Part shown: positions 30,118 to 41,725 of the stretch, piece by piece
Layout: each line of letters opens with the position of its first letter
How positions within the stretch are numbered: the first letter of the stretch is position 1
Assembly: GCA_012295275.1 (NCBI GenBank)
Contig: CM022672.1
Span: 5,001,443 to 5,065,442 of the forward strand
DNA: 64,000 nucleotides
Direction: 5' to 3'
Source of the DNA: Chrysomallon squamiferum
Lineage: Eukaryota > Mollusca > Gastropoda > Neomphalida > Peltospiridae
Notes under the pieces: model-generated
Seen by the model: only the letters and a program-made list of their open reading frames with translations
The model's database searches: none
What the model was told of the DNA's origin: nothing
Program-made: the position numbers and the translations under genes

Positions 30118-30440
30118 CTTTATTTTATTTATTTTTATTTATTTATTTTTTTTTTTTTTTTGTTAATCTTTATATAAAAAAAAATTATGTGAGTCTTTGT
30201 GTTTATATTATTATTATTTATTTATTTATTTATTTATTTATTGTTGTTGTTGTAACTGATGCTGCTTCTTTTTGGTATTATCGGTGTGTATATTGGTTTT
30301 TTGTTGTTGTTGTTTTTTTTTTATATTCAATAATATAAATGATAATGACGATGATAACAACAACAACAACAACGATGATGATTAATATGACAAGGGTGAT
30401 GATGATGATGACGACGACGACAACAACAACGTCGACAATC
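30118..30440. repeat. TTTA, TTG and GAT/GAC triplets
   Basis: T-rich and TTTA tracts (30125-30240), TTG triplets (30240-30253), and GAT/GAC/AAC triplets (30340-30432). Confidence 0.85.
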
Positions 30441-30838
30441 TAAAATGTACTCAGATCTATATCCTTTTCGCCATTCATCAGAACGACTCCTTGACCGGGG
30501 AGAACGCGAATTTCGCATTTGACATCATTAATCTTTCCGAGAGGTCCGCGGCGATAGATTTCTGTGAATGAGCAGAACGTGGAATCTCCGCACCGTTATA
30601 AATTTATGGACTTAACTGACACTGTTTGCTTTTCGCTCCCATAAATTCCTGTTCATGGCGGAAAAGTTCTTGATCCTTCCACACGCGATTCGTTGAAGAG
30701 TTCATTCACAGCGTGAAGTCATGAATGAAGAAGAAGAAGAAGAAGAAGATATTTGTGAGAGAAGATGACGAAACCGTGAATTGCGTGATCTGGACGAAGA
30801 CTCTGGATTTCGTCATGTCTTTTTGCTGGAGTCTTTTT

Positions 30839-30930
30839 TGTTGTTGTTGTTGTTGTCGTTGTTGTTTTTGCTGAAATGTTTTAATGCATGTTTACGTTTC
30901 AGTAAAAAAAAAAAAAAAAAAAACAAGATA
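30839..30930 (+). repeat. Dispersed repeat B, copy 2
   Basis: A TTG/TCG triplet tract followed by TTTTTGCTGAAATGTTTTAA TGCATGTTTACGTTTCAGTA and a 20-base A-run. Order and sequence equal copy 1 at 28.9 kb in the opposite orientation. Confidence 0.75.
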
Positions 30931-31029
30931 AAACCCTCACCAAAAACGAAACAAAAACAAACAAACCCATCAACAGTATAATGTAATATTAGTTATTGTT
31001 GCAGCACTAGGGTTAACTGTCTAGACACA

Positions 31030-31204
31030 GTAAGTGTAGTGTATGTAATAGTAGTTGTTATAAAACAGTAAGTGATTTTAATGGTGGTTGAGATAGTAGT
31101 AGCACTAGAGGTAATAGTAATGATAGCAGTAGTAGTTGTTTTAGCAGTAGCGATAGCAACTGTCGTAATAATAGCAGCTGTACAAACTATTGTTGTAGTA
31201 GTTG
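31030..31204. repeat. Degenerate GTA triplets
   Basis: GTA/GTT/GCA triplets leading into repeat C copy 1. Confidence 0.8.
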
Positions 31205-31300
31205 TTTTTGATATAGTAGTAGTAGTAGTAGTAGAATTAGTGTACGATCGTTTTCCTTTTTACTAAGCAACAACAATAACAACAACAACAATAACAACAA
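31204..31300 (+). repeat. Dispersed repeat C, copy 1
   Basis: A GTA triplet tract, then AATTAGTGTACGATCGTTTT CCTTTTTACTAAGCAACAAC and an AAC tail. The same order recurs about 1 kb downstream. Confidence 0.7.
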
Positions 31301-32235
31301 CAAAATATAACAATAATAATAATATGTAATTAAAAAAAAAATTGTTTCTTTCGTGTAATTATTGATTTTTTTCTTCACCTTACTTCAAAGGGATATCTGA
31401 ATCCATTTCACAAATTTACAACAAAAACACCTTTTTTCTTCTTCTTCTTTTTTTTTTTTTTTTTTTTTACATTCAATCGTCTAAATTTTCACGCTTTTCC
31501 TTTAAAGCACATGGAATCACATAACAGGTCGGTCTGTAATTACGTGGCGACCATTAGATTTTCTGTAAAAGTACAGTGACGAAACATCGCAAATAAAGTG
31601 TTTATTAGATGTAAAATAGGCCATTTATCACGCCACATTAGCTCGTCCCAGTATCGTTCTTCTAAACGAAATTGCATTAACCCAGAAGCTTTTGTGCACA
31701 TGTACTTACTATTCTCCGTGTTCCACGCGTTTGCAAAGTCATCGAAAGACGTTTGCAAACAACGCTGGTCCGGAACTGAAATTTGAACTTAGGATTCAAA
31801 TAGGATTTTTTCAATTTGTTTTCTCCTGGGTTATTTTTTTTTATTTATTTATTTATTTATTTATTTATTTTTTTTTTTTTTTGGAGTGTTTACTGTAAGC
31901 CATTGGCTGCTCGGTTAGGTCTGCGTTAACAAAAAAAAAAAAAAAAAAAAGTTATTGATTTTAGTGGGTATCTTAATGTAAATCATTCTTGTACGTTATT
32001 TAAAAAAAAAAATCATGCTTTTTTTTTTTTTTTTTTTCTTTCATTTTGTTGAGATTTGCAGCACCGACGCTATCAGATTAAATATTTTCACACTAGCTCA
32101 AGCACGGTTTTGTAAAACGTTGACGACGGCGACAACAACAAAAACAACTATGAGAATAGCAACGCCAGTAGAAGCAACAACAACAACAACCACAATAATA
32201 ATAATAATAATAATAATAGCAATGACAAAAAGTTG

Positions 32236-32350
32236 CTTTTAATATAGTAGTAGTAGTAGTAGAAGCAGTAATAGTAGTGGTACTAGAGTTAGTGTACGAT
32301 CTTTTTACTTTTTACTAAGCTACAACAACAACAACAACAACAATAATAAT
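32236..32350 (+). repeat. Dispersed repeat C, copy 2
   Basis: A GTA triplet tract, then AGTTAGTGTACGATCTTTTT ACTTTTTACTAAGCTACAAC and an AAC/AAT tail. Direct copy of the 31.2-kb module. Confidence 0.7.
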
Positions 32351-32416
32351 AATAAAAAAAAAAAAAGAAAATTTGAAAGATGGAAATCAACCTACTTTAG
32401 TTTTCGTTAATTTATT

Positions 32417-32417
32417 C

Positions 32418-32487
<70 letters not shown>

Positions 32488-32488
32488 T
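32417..32488. repeat. (ATT)n tract
   Basis: A 70-bp (ATT)n tract. Confidence 0.97.
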
Positions 32489-33359
32489 TCATAAACCCAC
32501 TGTTAAAAAAATTAACAACTAAGATTTAAATCAGAATTGGCTTCTTTTTTGACAGTTACAAGTGGTTTCCAGTAATTACGTATTTTGATAACAAGAAGAT
32601 TACTACAGTTGTATAGATTTTAATAATAAATGACGTAATGGTTATCGCCTAATGCTGGTTTCCTTGAATCGACTTTTCCTGATCAGAATTCTGATTCAGT
32701 TTTAGCATGGTGCCAGCTATCATTCATACATAACTGCACTTGGCTAGTATTCTGTTATTAAATCTTATTGCCTTACAAGTTTACTCAATTTTTGCTAGAA
32801 ATCACATCCCAATTTGCACAACAAAATTTTCATCCGAGTTTTAACAAGAAACTTCGGATAGTTCCGCTGGAGACAGTGATTTTTGTTTTCCCTTCACGGA
32901 TGAGCTGAGATGTGAAAATTATTTAGAAAATTATTTAGAAGTTTCCCTTTAAATATAGAAAGACAAATTAAAAAAAAAAAAAAAAAAAGTACCTGAATAG
33001 TGGTTTTTTTTAAATTACATTATACAAAAAAAAAACTGAATAAAAAAATGCTTGATTATTTTCCCGTTCATTCATCTTCTTCTTCGCCTGATTCTGTTTA
33101 TCAAAAACTATTAAAAAAAAAAAAAAAAAAATTAAAAACGAAAGATAACGCGTAGGGTTAGCGTCCTTCGTGAACAAATACAATTAGAAAACGAAAACAT
33201 ACGATTTGTTTTTCGATTAAATGGAGCATAAACTGTCAAATAAAACCCACAGCAGAAGAAATAATTAAAAAAAAAAAAAAAAAAAAAGTGGAAGAAGGAA
33301 AAAAAAAAAAAAAAAAAAAAAAAAATAGGACCTTGATGAAAATGATGAAACATCTCGAA
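32489..33359. other. AT-rich DNA with A-runs
   Basis: A-runs at about 32970-32988, 33111-33130, 33267-33287 and 33300-33325. Nothing else recognised. Confidence 0.6.
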
Positions 33360-33640
33360 TCAACGCCTAGTTCAGACGTTCTAACTGGAGGTTTCACGTT
33401 AACGTCGAAGACATTTTTGACTACGCGTGAAGACGTGAACGCCTAATTACGTTAAACGGTTCTTAGAAAGCCTCGCCTTGTTCTGAAAATTAATTACGTG
33501 TGAGGTCAACGTTCTCGTGCATGCTGCTTAACCTAAATACTTCTGCATGTTTCCCAGGACACGTTTGGCGGCCGAGCTACCCACAGCGTATCGACCAGTC
33601 TATAAAACGTGGTGCAGACCGCAGGAGTAGCCTGACATTG
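33360..33640 (+). promoter_or_regulatory. Higher-complexity block with TATAAAA
   Basis: A block of non-repetitive, relatively CpG-containing DNA with TATAAAA at 33601-33607 and CACGTTTGGCGGCCGAGC just upstream. It precedes a short open frame that starts at 33677. Promoter function is only suggested by this arrangement. Confidence 0.2.
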
Positions 33641-33839
33641 TCGTAAACTGCTCCGTCCTCGTTCTTAAGTGTTTTCATGGAGAAAGTAAACACGCTTATA
33701 AAATTCTGGGAAAAATCTGAGTTTACAATTTTTCTTCTTCTTCTTCTTGTTGTCTCTGTGCTACTGGAAAGCGTTCGATTTTTTTTTTTTTTTTATTTTT
33801 TTATAAAATATATGTGATAATGATTTTAAAAATTTAAAA

Positions 33840-33841
33840 AT

Positions 33842-33872
<31 letters not shown>

Positions 33873-34142
33873 TTTTAAATATTATTTGGATAATATATTA
33901 ATACGTTTTTCTTCTGCATATATTGTCTGTATGTTTATGTCTGTGTTTATGTATGTATGTATGTATGTATGTATGTATGTATGTATGTATGTATGTATGT
34001 GTGTGTGTGTCTGTCTATGTATATATGTATATGAGTGTATATATGTATGTATCTATGTACGTACATACGTATGTATGTATGTACGTACGCATGTATGTAT
34101 GCATGTTTGTATGTATGTATGTATGTATGTATGTATGTACTT
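33840..34142. repeat. (TTTA)n and GTAT array
   Basis: (TTTA)n at 33841-33874, then about 190 bp of GTAT with GTGT and GTAC interruptions (33947-34140). Confidence 0.95.
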
Positions 34143-35544
34143 GCATATGTTTAAGCATGTTTTTGTTTATGACTTGGTGCAGATAGTGAAGCGAATCGAT
34201 CGATCAATAACAAGATATTCATTCCAGATAAGTAATTACATTCTCATATTGGAATGAATGAACGGGTGATCGAAAAATGAATGAATGAATTAACCGAAGA
34301 TATAAACAATAATGCCAGCAGCGAGATGACAGCTATAAAAACTACACAAGACAACATTTTTCTGAAAAGATGAAGATGATAAAGAAAAAACATCTTGTAA
34401 ACATGTTTATCTGTTTTTGTTTGTTTGTTGTTGTGGGGGGTTTTGTTGGGGTTTTTTGTGTGTTTTTGTTGTTGTTGCTGTTGCTGTTGTTGTTGTTGTT
34501 GTTATTCTTCCTATGATTTCATTATCGTCTTCATCATCCTGTTCATATACAAGAAATTCATTACAGTAACAGTAATTAACTATGTGGGTTGTTTATATGA
34601 GGATTTTTTTTGGTGGTGGTGGTTTCGTATTTACTTATTTATTTAAATGGTAAAAGTGTATTTTTGTACTCTGTATCTCATTATCATATAATTACATCAT
34701 AATGCATTCACGGTTTGATTGAGATGTCGTGCGGCACCAAACTACGACAAACTGTCGAGTCCCTTTTTCGTAAAATGTAAACAGTGCGTAAAGACGTCTA
34801 ACAAGAAAAAAATGAAATCATTAGAAAAACCTTCAGACTGTGAGGCTTATTGCTGTTAAATGTTAAGAGTGAACAGACAAAAAAAAAAAAAAAAAAAAAA
34901 AATCAAGTGAGATCAAATCTCTGTGTTAAATAAAAGTTGTGCAAAAAAACGAGTAAATCAGCGACTCCTTAAGACACGTGAAATCCTATCTTGCTACTTA
35001 AGTCAACAATCCGGCTTTTCCTGCACTCATTAGTTCTTCGACTTTTTATTTTAATATGACGCTATCAGATAACTGATGACATATATCAATAAGCTTATTA
35101 TAATACTCGGCAATTTACGCGTGCAGAACACCGAGCAGTTCGGTGAAATCGTAAACCCGTAGTAACGTCGTTACCGTACCACTGACGTACGTTGGTGTTG
35201 ATGAATCAGACCACTGACCTCTTCGTGCAATCCTTGGTCCATCACTGACCCCTCCCCCCCAGTGTAATGTAAGAATAATAAATAAATATCATCAATTAAA
35301 AAAAAAAAAAGGGTTTTATGTTTAAAGGTAAATAAACACAGATAATTTTCAAAAAAATTAAAAAACATAATATCTTAATTATTAATCACCAGTTTCTTAT
35401 ATTCGATATAGCAATCTCATAATCAGCCCTTTGTGACCCTTAATCATTTATCGACCGTTTGGCCAATCTTTTTTTTTTACATTTTTTACATCATATATAA
35501 ACTGCAGTAACAATATGTACATGCAGACATACTCTGTTTTTATA
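34143..35544. other. Intergenic DNA with TTG triplets
   Basis: TTG triplets with TGC interruptions at 34466-34503 and an A-run at 34880-34902. No gene seen. Confidence 0.55.
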
Positions 35545-36010
35545 TCAAAGCTTAATACGGTTAATTCACAATTAACTTGTATATTAATGGGTTAATTGTT
35601 CAGCCAAATTCTTCAGGTAAATTGGCACCGAATATAAATTATGGTAATAATTTAAAATGAAATTGAAAATAATGTTTTCCATACACAGACACGCCTCTGA
35701 TTTTGTTGAGAAACTGAATATTGCTTAAAAATCATTACTTTACGATTAACTTACTCGTTAATGGATTACTTTCTCAGTACACGTCAAGTTACGTAACAAT
35801 ATTTATCGGTTACATTACAAAATACACTTTAAGCTTTTTTTTGTTAATTTTGTATGTTCCAGTAAAAATCATTAATTTACGATTAACTTAAGCATTAATG
35901 GATTAATTCTTTAGTAGATATCAAATGACGTAATAACATGATATTAAATTTAGGAGAATTTGTATCACATTCATTTATTGTACTGCAAAATACACTTCAG
36001 TAAAAATTAA
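35545..36010. repeat. Duplicated ~137-bp unit (2 to 3 diverged copies)
   Basis: ATCATTACTTTACGATTAAC at 35731 recurs as ATCATTAATTTACGATTAAC at about 35868, a 137-bp offset. Both copies continue with CGTTAATGGATTA/ATTAATGGATTA, a CGTAA motif and a TGCAAAATACACTT-like end followed by AGTAAAAAT. A more diverged third copy with TTAATTCACAATTAACTTGT begins near 35560. Confidence 0.7.
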
Positions 36011-36220
36011 AATATACAGATATGTTATGATTTCTGATGACTAGACATTTGTTTAGGATCTGTTATCTTTTTATTTATCTATCATTATCATTATCGTCAT
36101 CATCTTCATCTATTACACCGTCATCACTGCAACTTCTACTGCTTCTCCTTCAGCTGTTATTAATGTTACTGATGTTGGTACCATTACTGCAGTTGTTACA
36201 GTTGGTATGATGAAATCACA

Positions 36221-36660
36221 ACTACACCACCACCGCCACCACTACTGCTACTACAAGTACTATTAATACTGCTACAACTGCTACTGTTACTACTACTATT
36301 ACTATTAGTACTACTCCCATAAATATTGCTGCTGCTTCTATTACCACTACTACTACTACTACTACAACTACTACTGTTATTATTACTATTACTACTACTT
36401 TTACAACTTCTGTTATTATTACCACTACTACTACTTCTACAACTACTACTGTTATTATTACCACTACTACTACTACTACAACTACTACTGTTATTATTAC
36501 TATTACTACTACTTCTACAACTACTACTGTTATTATTACTATTACTACTACTTCTACAACTATTGATGTTGGTCTTTCTGTTACCACTACTACTGCTACT
36601 ACTGTTGATGTGGTGATTCTGTAACTACTACTACTACTACCACAACTATTACTATTGTTG
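36221..36660. repeat. ACT/ATT trinucleotide array with 39-bp higher-order unit
   Basis: An array of ACT, ATT and ACA triplets. Between about 36370 and 36565, the motif ACTACTACTGTTATTATTAC recurs with GTTATT starts at 36376, 36412, 36451, 36490 and 36529, mostly 39 bp apart. Because all units are triplet-based, long low-complexity frames of Leu or Val are open on both strands; none looks like a protein. Confidence 0.85.
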
Positions 36661-36837
36661 CTTATAATTATTACTATTACTGATGTACTATTATTACTAT
36701 TACTAGTATTGCAGTCTTTCTTTCTCCTTGTCATCATCATCATCATTATCGTAATTATTATTATTATGATTATGATGACGATAATGATAATGATGATGAT
36801 GATTGTTTATTTATTTATTTATTTATTTACTTGTTTA

Positions 36838-36841
36838 TATA

Positions 36842-36901
<60 letters not shown>

Positions 36902-36902
36902 G
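36838..36902. repeat. (ATT)n tract
   Basis: A 60-bp (ATT)n tract preceded by TTTA repeats. Confidence 0.97.
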
Positions 36903-37314
36903 TGCAAATATTTCTATTTATTCACTATATTTTTTTATAGAACCATTTGCAACGAAACAGTACTCCTGTTTATTTTTTTTATTATTATTATTTTTTATTT
37001 TTATTTTTATTTTTCTCTTTCTCTCTCTTTTTACTTTCACAAAATGGATTCTCCTGTTTCTGGTTGCCAGCCACAAAACACCCACTCTGGATAATTACTA
37101 GAACCAGTCTAGTCTAATTTGTTTTGTGTATTGTCAGAGAACAATACTATGCCTTGCAGAGGAAAAACAATTTAGCGGAATTTAATCTATTCTTCATCAA
37201 TCTCTTAATATTATATTTCTTGAACAAGTTGCACGAGCACTTTTATTGTAACGTTACTGCGACTTCTGAAGTACTAAATGTAGATTGTTAACGATAGGAA
37301 GGGATTTATAGGTA

Positions 37315-37550
37315 TGTAAGTACGTACGTATTTATGTATGTATATATGTATATATGTTTGTATGTATGTGTGTATGTATGTAGGTAGGTAGGTAGGTAGG
37401 TAGGTAGGTAGCTAGGTAGATAGGTTCGTAGGTAGGTATATAAGTAGGTAGGTATATATGTTAGTGTGAATGCAAATATCTGTGTATGTATGTATGTGTG
37501 TGTGTGTATGGGTGCGTGAGTGTGTGTGTATGTAAGTATGCAAATATTTA
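37315..37550. repeat. GTAT/GTAG tetramer block
   Basis: GTAT followed by a run of GTAG (37380-37440) and a GTGT-rich end. Confidence 0.92.
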
Positions 37551-37756
37551 TATATATGAGCTATTTATAGTAAAAGAACTGCTCTGTAAGCAAAGGACGT
37601 TTGATCTACCTTCCAGTCATGTTTCGGTCAGCACTGAAGTACAGACAGTGACACACTTACATGATCCATATTGAATACTTAGCACACTGCTCTGATATAA
37701 ACAATTTGTATTACTGTAACATACTAACAAAAACATTTGTATAGGGTTACATACTA

Positions 37757-37759
<3 letters not shown>

Positions 37760-37789
<30 letters not shown>

Positions 37790-37800
37790 CTGTGTGTGTC
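37760..37800. repeat. (TG)n tract
   Basis: About 40 bp of (TG)n with one interruption, just before repeat D copy 1. Confidence 0.95.
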
Positions 37801-37802
37801 GT

Positions 37803-37880
37803 GAAAGAAAGAGCCTGTACAACAACTTCCGCTGTTACAAATTGTTACTATTATTATTGCTGCTGTTGTTGTTGTTGTTG
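37803..37880 (+). repeat. Dispersed repeat D, copy 1
   Basis: AAAGAAAGAGCCTGTACAAC AACTTCCGCTGTTACAAATT leads into ATT and GTT triplets. The same module occurs at 40.48 kb. Confidence 0.6.
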
Positions 37881-38100
37881 TTTTGCAAACAGTTGATGTT
37901 AAGCTGAGTGTGTTGTGTATTACGACAGATGGAAAGAACAGCAGACTATTGATTTGTCTTTAAATCGTGATCAGTGCGTGATATTCTCAGTGTAACTTCC
38001 TCCAATCCACTTTCTGCTTAATCATCAAAATTTACTTATAGCATTTATTTTTTCTCGTTTAAACTAATGAATATGTGGGCGGAAATGTTCGTGTCTCCTT

Positions 38101-38104
<4 letters not shown>

Positions 38105-38174
<70 letters not shown>

Positions 38175-38336
38175 CCCAGTTCTCTTTTTTGTTCTGTATC
38201 TCTCGTTCTATTTGGTTTGTGTTATCTTCAGACGTATAGTAATGTATAGTGCCTGTATATTTACATCGTTGACATATGTATGTATGTATGTATGTGTATG
38301 TGTATGTATGTATGTATGTATGTGTGTGTGTATGTA

Positions 38337-38367
<31 letters not shown>

Positions 38368-38500
38368 GTGTGTTTTTGTATGTATATGTGTGTTTGTATG
38401 TATGGATATGTGTATATGTGTGTGTTGTATGTATGTGAATATATTCATATGTATGTGTGTATATATATACATACATACATACATACATACATACATACAC
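38105..38500. repeat. (GT)n and GTAT/CATA block
   Basis: A 68-bp (GT)n at 38105-38172, unique DNA, then GTAT/GTGT (38275-38460) turning into (CATA)n (38468-38499). The switch from GTAT to CATA makes an inverted pair. Confidence 0.93.
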
Positions 38501-38795
38501 TTATACATTCACACACACACAAACGCAGACATATATCTGTGTACCTACCACTTACACGAAGATACAAATTACATACCTTTACACACACAAACACACACAC
38601 ACACATGTACAGACGTAACTGTTATGTACTTTAAAATACATATAAATTTGTCCTCGTGTACTCATAGTCGTGTGTAGAACGGTCACGCGTTTTTAATTTG
38701 AAATTAGTAATTACTGGCTCCGTTTATCTAATAAGATTTGTCAAAAAGAAAAAGCCAGGAAACAGGAAAATGTTAGAATAATTCATAACTATTAT

Positions 38796-38832
<37 letters not shown>

Positions 38833-38842
38833 TAATAATAAA
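38796..38842. repeat. (AAT)n tract
   Basis: About 46 bp of AAT repeats. Confidence 0.95.
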
Positions 38843-39547
38843 GATTTTTAAACTCTGTAGTTACGTTCATTTTATTCTTAACTTCAAAGAGGAAGGAGAA
38901 TTTTGAAAATTGTTTGTTTCCGGTAACTCGATCAAGGTCAAGGTTGAGAAATCTTGAGTCCTGCTTTACGCCAAACAGTTTTCTTTCTTTCTTTCTTTAT
39001 TTATTTTTTTCAAGTTTATTTTTTTGTAAAATTATGCGTTATATATAATATCATATGTATACTTACATAAAAGGAAATTAAACAGCTAGGAAATAACATT
39101 TGTTTAATAATAACATTTAATATAATGTATCAAGGAGAACAATTTAGACAGAAATACTTGTCAAAATTTCACAAGGATTAAAAAAGACTGAGAAAAAATT
39201 AATAATATTGCTTATTATTAAAATTGCTTATCTAAATATAACATAAATAATTATGTATTTATTAGAAGTACGTATATGAGATATAAAATTAATTTCTTAA
39301 TAATATTCATTTAACAACACATTAATGGAAAAATACACCTGGAAACCGTTTTTAAAGGTAAAACTTGTTTTATTTAATATATATTTCTTAGTTTTAGTAA
39401 TATGTCCTATACACACACACACACACACACAGACACGCACACACGCATTCACTTCTGTAATAACAGATATAATAAAACGAAGTTAATATCGTGCTGGAAA
39501 GTATTTAATATCACACCTAGAGTTCATAAATAATAAAGGTACACTAT

Positions 39548-39587
<40 letters not shown>

Positions 39588-40480
39588 TATCAAAAGCTAT
39601 TAGGTTACATGTGTTGCTCAAAAATAAAACTGGTACAAAAAAAAAAAAGGCATGAGGCAATTTGCGATGAAAGTTTAATGAACTATTACGTCTAAAATGA
39701 TACTGTGGGAACGATATCATGAATAATATTGGTACAAAATATCTACGTCATTTTAGTCCTATGTCTTTTATAAGCAGTTAGGTTCTGTGTAACAAACGGT
39801 AGTGATATTAAAAGTGTGTTTTATACCCATTGCACTTCGTTTAATAAAAGAGGTCATACAAAATATTTGTACAGAGTCCTTCAGTCATTTTTGGTCTTTT
39901 TCATATTTAAACCACAGTGATATACATATATATAATATCATTAGGCCAACACCATGTAAACCACAGTTCATACAAACCACGGATCATAAACAACAGTGCT
40001 ACAATGTACTTAAGCGAGTTTCTGAAACTGCGCAATTGGTGGAAACCAGTCAATTTACTTCGTACGCTTAAATGAATTTCAAATTTAAAAAAAAAAATCT
40101 TTTTTTTTTTTCTCTCGATTCAGTCGCTGTGAGGTTTCTTGTTGGTTTTGCTTTTCAAACGTAGTTTCTAGTACGGCCTCTTCTGGTGTCGCGGTTATGT
40201 CAACCAAGGCCAAAGACTAAGATGACGTCGTTTTTTTTTTCCCCTTGACTACAGAAACAGGCGAATCTAGGCGTGAAAAACTGGTGCTGTACTAATAAAT
40301 CATGTTACTGCGACTATTCTTTCTCGTATCACACTGATACACTGACCTGGCAATACTAATTTAACACTCGTGGAAGGAAAAATTGAATTTATAAAATTAA
40401 CTGGAAACTTTTTTTCCATTGTGTTTTTTTTTTTTTTTTTTTTTTTTCCTTTCGGATGAACATAAATTTAAAATCATCAA
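38843..40480. other. AT-rich intergenic DNA
   Basis: Besides the CA/TA tracts listed, T-runs at 40103 and 40425-40447. An 89-codon plus-strand frame (39802-40071) has no recognisable features. Confidence 0.5.
39408..39585. repeat. (CA)n and (TA)n tracts
   Basis: (CA)n at 39412-39446 with interruptions; (TA)n at 39550-39583. Confidence 0.94.
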
Positions 40481-40518
40481 TAAAGAAAGAATCTGTACAA
40501 CTACTACAGCTGTTACAG

Positions 40519-40559
<41 letters not shown>

Positions 40560-40590
40560 TACTACTATTATTATTATTGTCATTATTATT
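40481..40590 (+). repeat. Dispersed repeat D, copy 2, with ATT array
   Basis: AAAGAAAGAATCTGTACAAC TACTACAGCTGTTACAGATT leads straight into a 50-bp (ATT)n array. It is a direct copy of the module at 37.8 kb. Confidence 0.6.
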
Positions 40591-40770
40591 ATTTGTTCTT
40601 GTTATTATTACTACAATAATTTATTTTAATTATTATTATTATTGTTGTTGTTGTTATTTATTATAATTACTATTATTGTTGTTGTTGTTGTTGATGTTAG
40701 TGCTTCAGATGTTCTCATAATCTTTTGTTGTTAAAAGTTATTTCTGTTCATTTTTGTTTTCGTTTATTTT

Positions 40771-40783
40771 AAAAAAAAAAAAA

Positions 40784-40817
<34 letters not shown>
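40771..40817. repeat. A17-T30 palindromic homopolymer
   Basis: Seventeen As directly followed by thirty Ts, a perfect self-complementary run. Confidence 0.95.
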
Positions 40818-40818
<1 letters not shown>

Positions 40819-41330
40819 ACGTAATCAAAATACTTTAAAATTCTGTAAGTATTTTCCTTATTTCACTTTATTTTTTATATTTTTATTTACAAAAATTTTC
40901 CTTTATTTTTCTCTTATAGTTCCGCACTGACAGAATGACTAAACCAGTTTTAAAATGTTTAAAATTTAACACAACGTAATGAATAGCCTCTGAGTCTCCT
41001 TTCTTATTACACACAGAGATGCCGAGAATCACAAAAAGAATAAATCTTCGTTTTTCTTCTTCTTCTTCTTCTTCTCTTTCATTTAATTTCTCGGTTTCAT
41101 TTAATTATTTTATTTCCTTTTTTTTTTTTTACGATCTTTTCTTTTTCTGAAGCGTGTATGATAAAATGCATTCTAATTTGAGAATCGTATGAAATGTAAA
41201 ATAGCTTGTTGATTTTTAATTTATGGTTCAAACGTTTTCTAATGCCGGTTAAATAAATAAATAAATATACAAACCATTTTTCATACATAATCTGTCTACA
41301 AACAAATATAAATATACAAAATATACAGTT

Positions 41331-41492
41331 GTGTACATACATACATACATACATATATATGTGTGTGTGTTTATGTGTGTATACATACATGTGTGTATAT
41401 ATGTATATATATATATATATGTATCTGTGTACGTATATATATATATACGAATCGTGTGTGTCTGAATACATATATATATACATATATATACA

Positions 41493-41541
<49 letters not shown>

Positions 41542-41620
41542 ATTCAGACAAAAACACGATTCATATAGACATGCATACATACATAAACACATACACATAC
41601 ATAGATACAATCGTTCATAC

Positions 41621-41691
<71 letters not shown>

Positions 41692-41725
41692 GATACGATT
41701 CATATAGACATACATACATACATAC
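41331..41725. repeat. TA/CATA-rich block with inverted and direct repeats
   Basis: CGAATCGTGTGTGTCTGAATA at 41448-41468 is the imperfect inverse of the segment at 41541-41562 (TATTCAGAC...ACGATTC), with a 72-bp TA-rich core between them. The right arm plus its CATA flank (ACGATTCATATAGACAT) recurs at 41696, about 139 bp downstream. (TA)n and (CATA)n fill the rest. Confidence 0.75.

Noticed and set aside
31540-31786. Overlapping 72- and 62-codon frames on opposite strands
   Set aside because: Reasonable composition but no family or gene context; at most an unrecognised exon.
34200-34235. SINE 3' fragment (ATATTCATTCCAGATA)
   Set aside because: Match too short and the neighbouring array has the opposite tetramer sense.
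39802-40071. 89-codon plus-strand frame
   Set aside because: No recognisable domain, no upstream signals, AT-rich codons.
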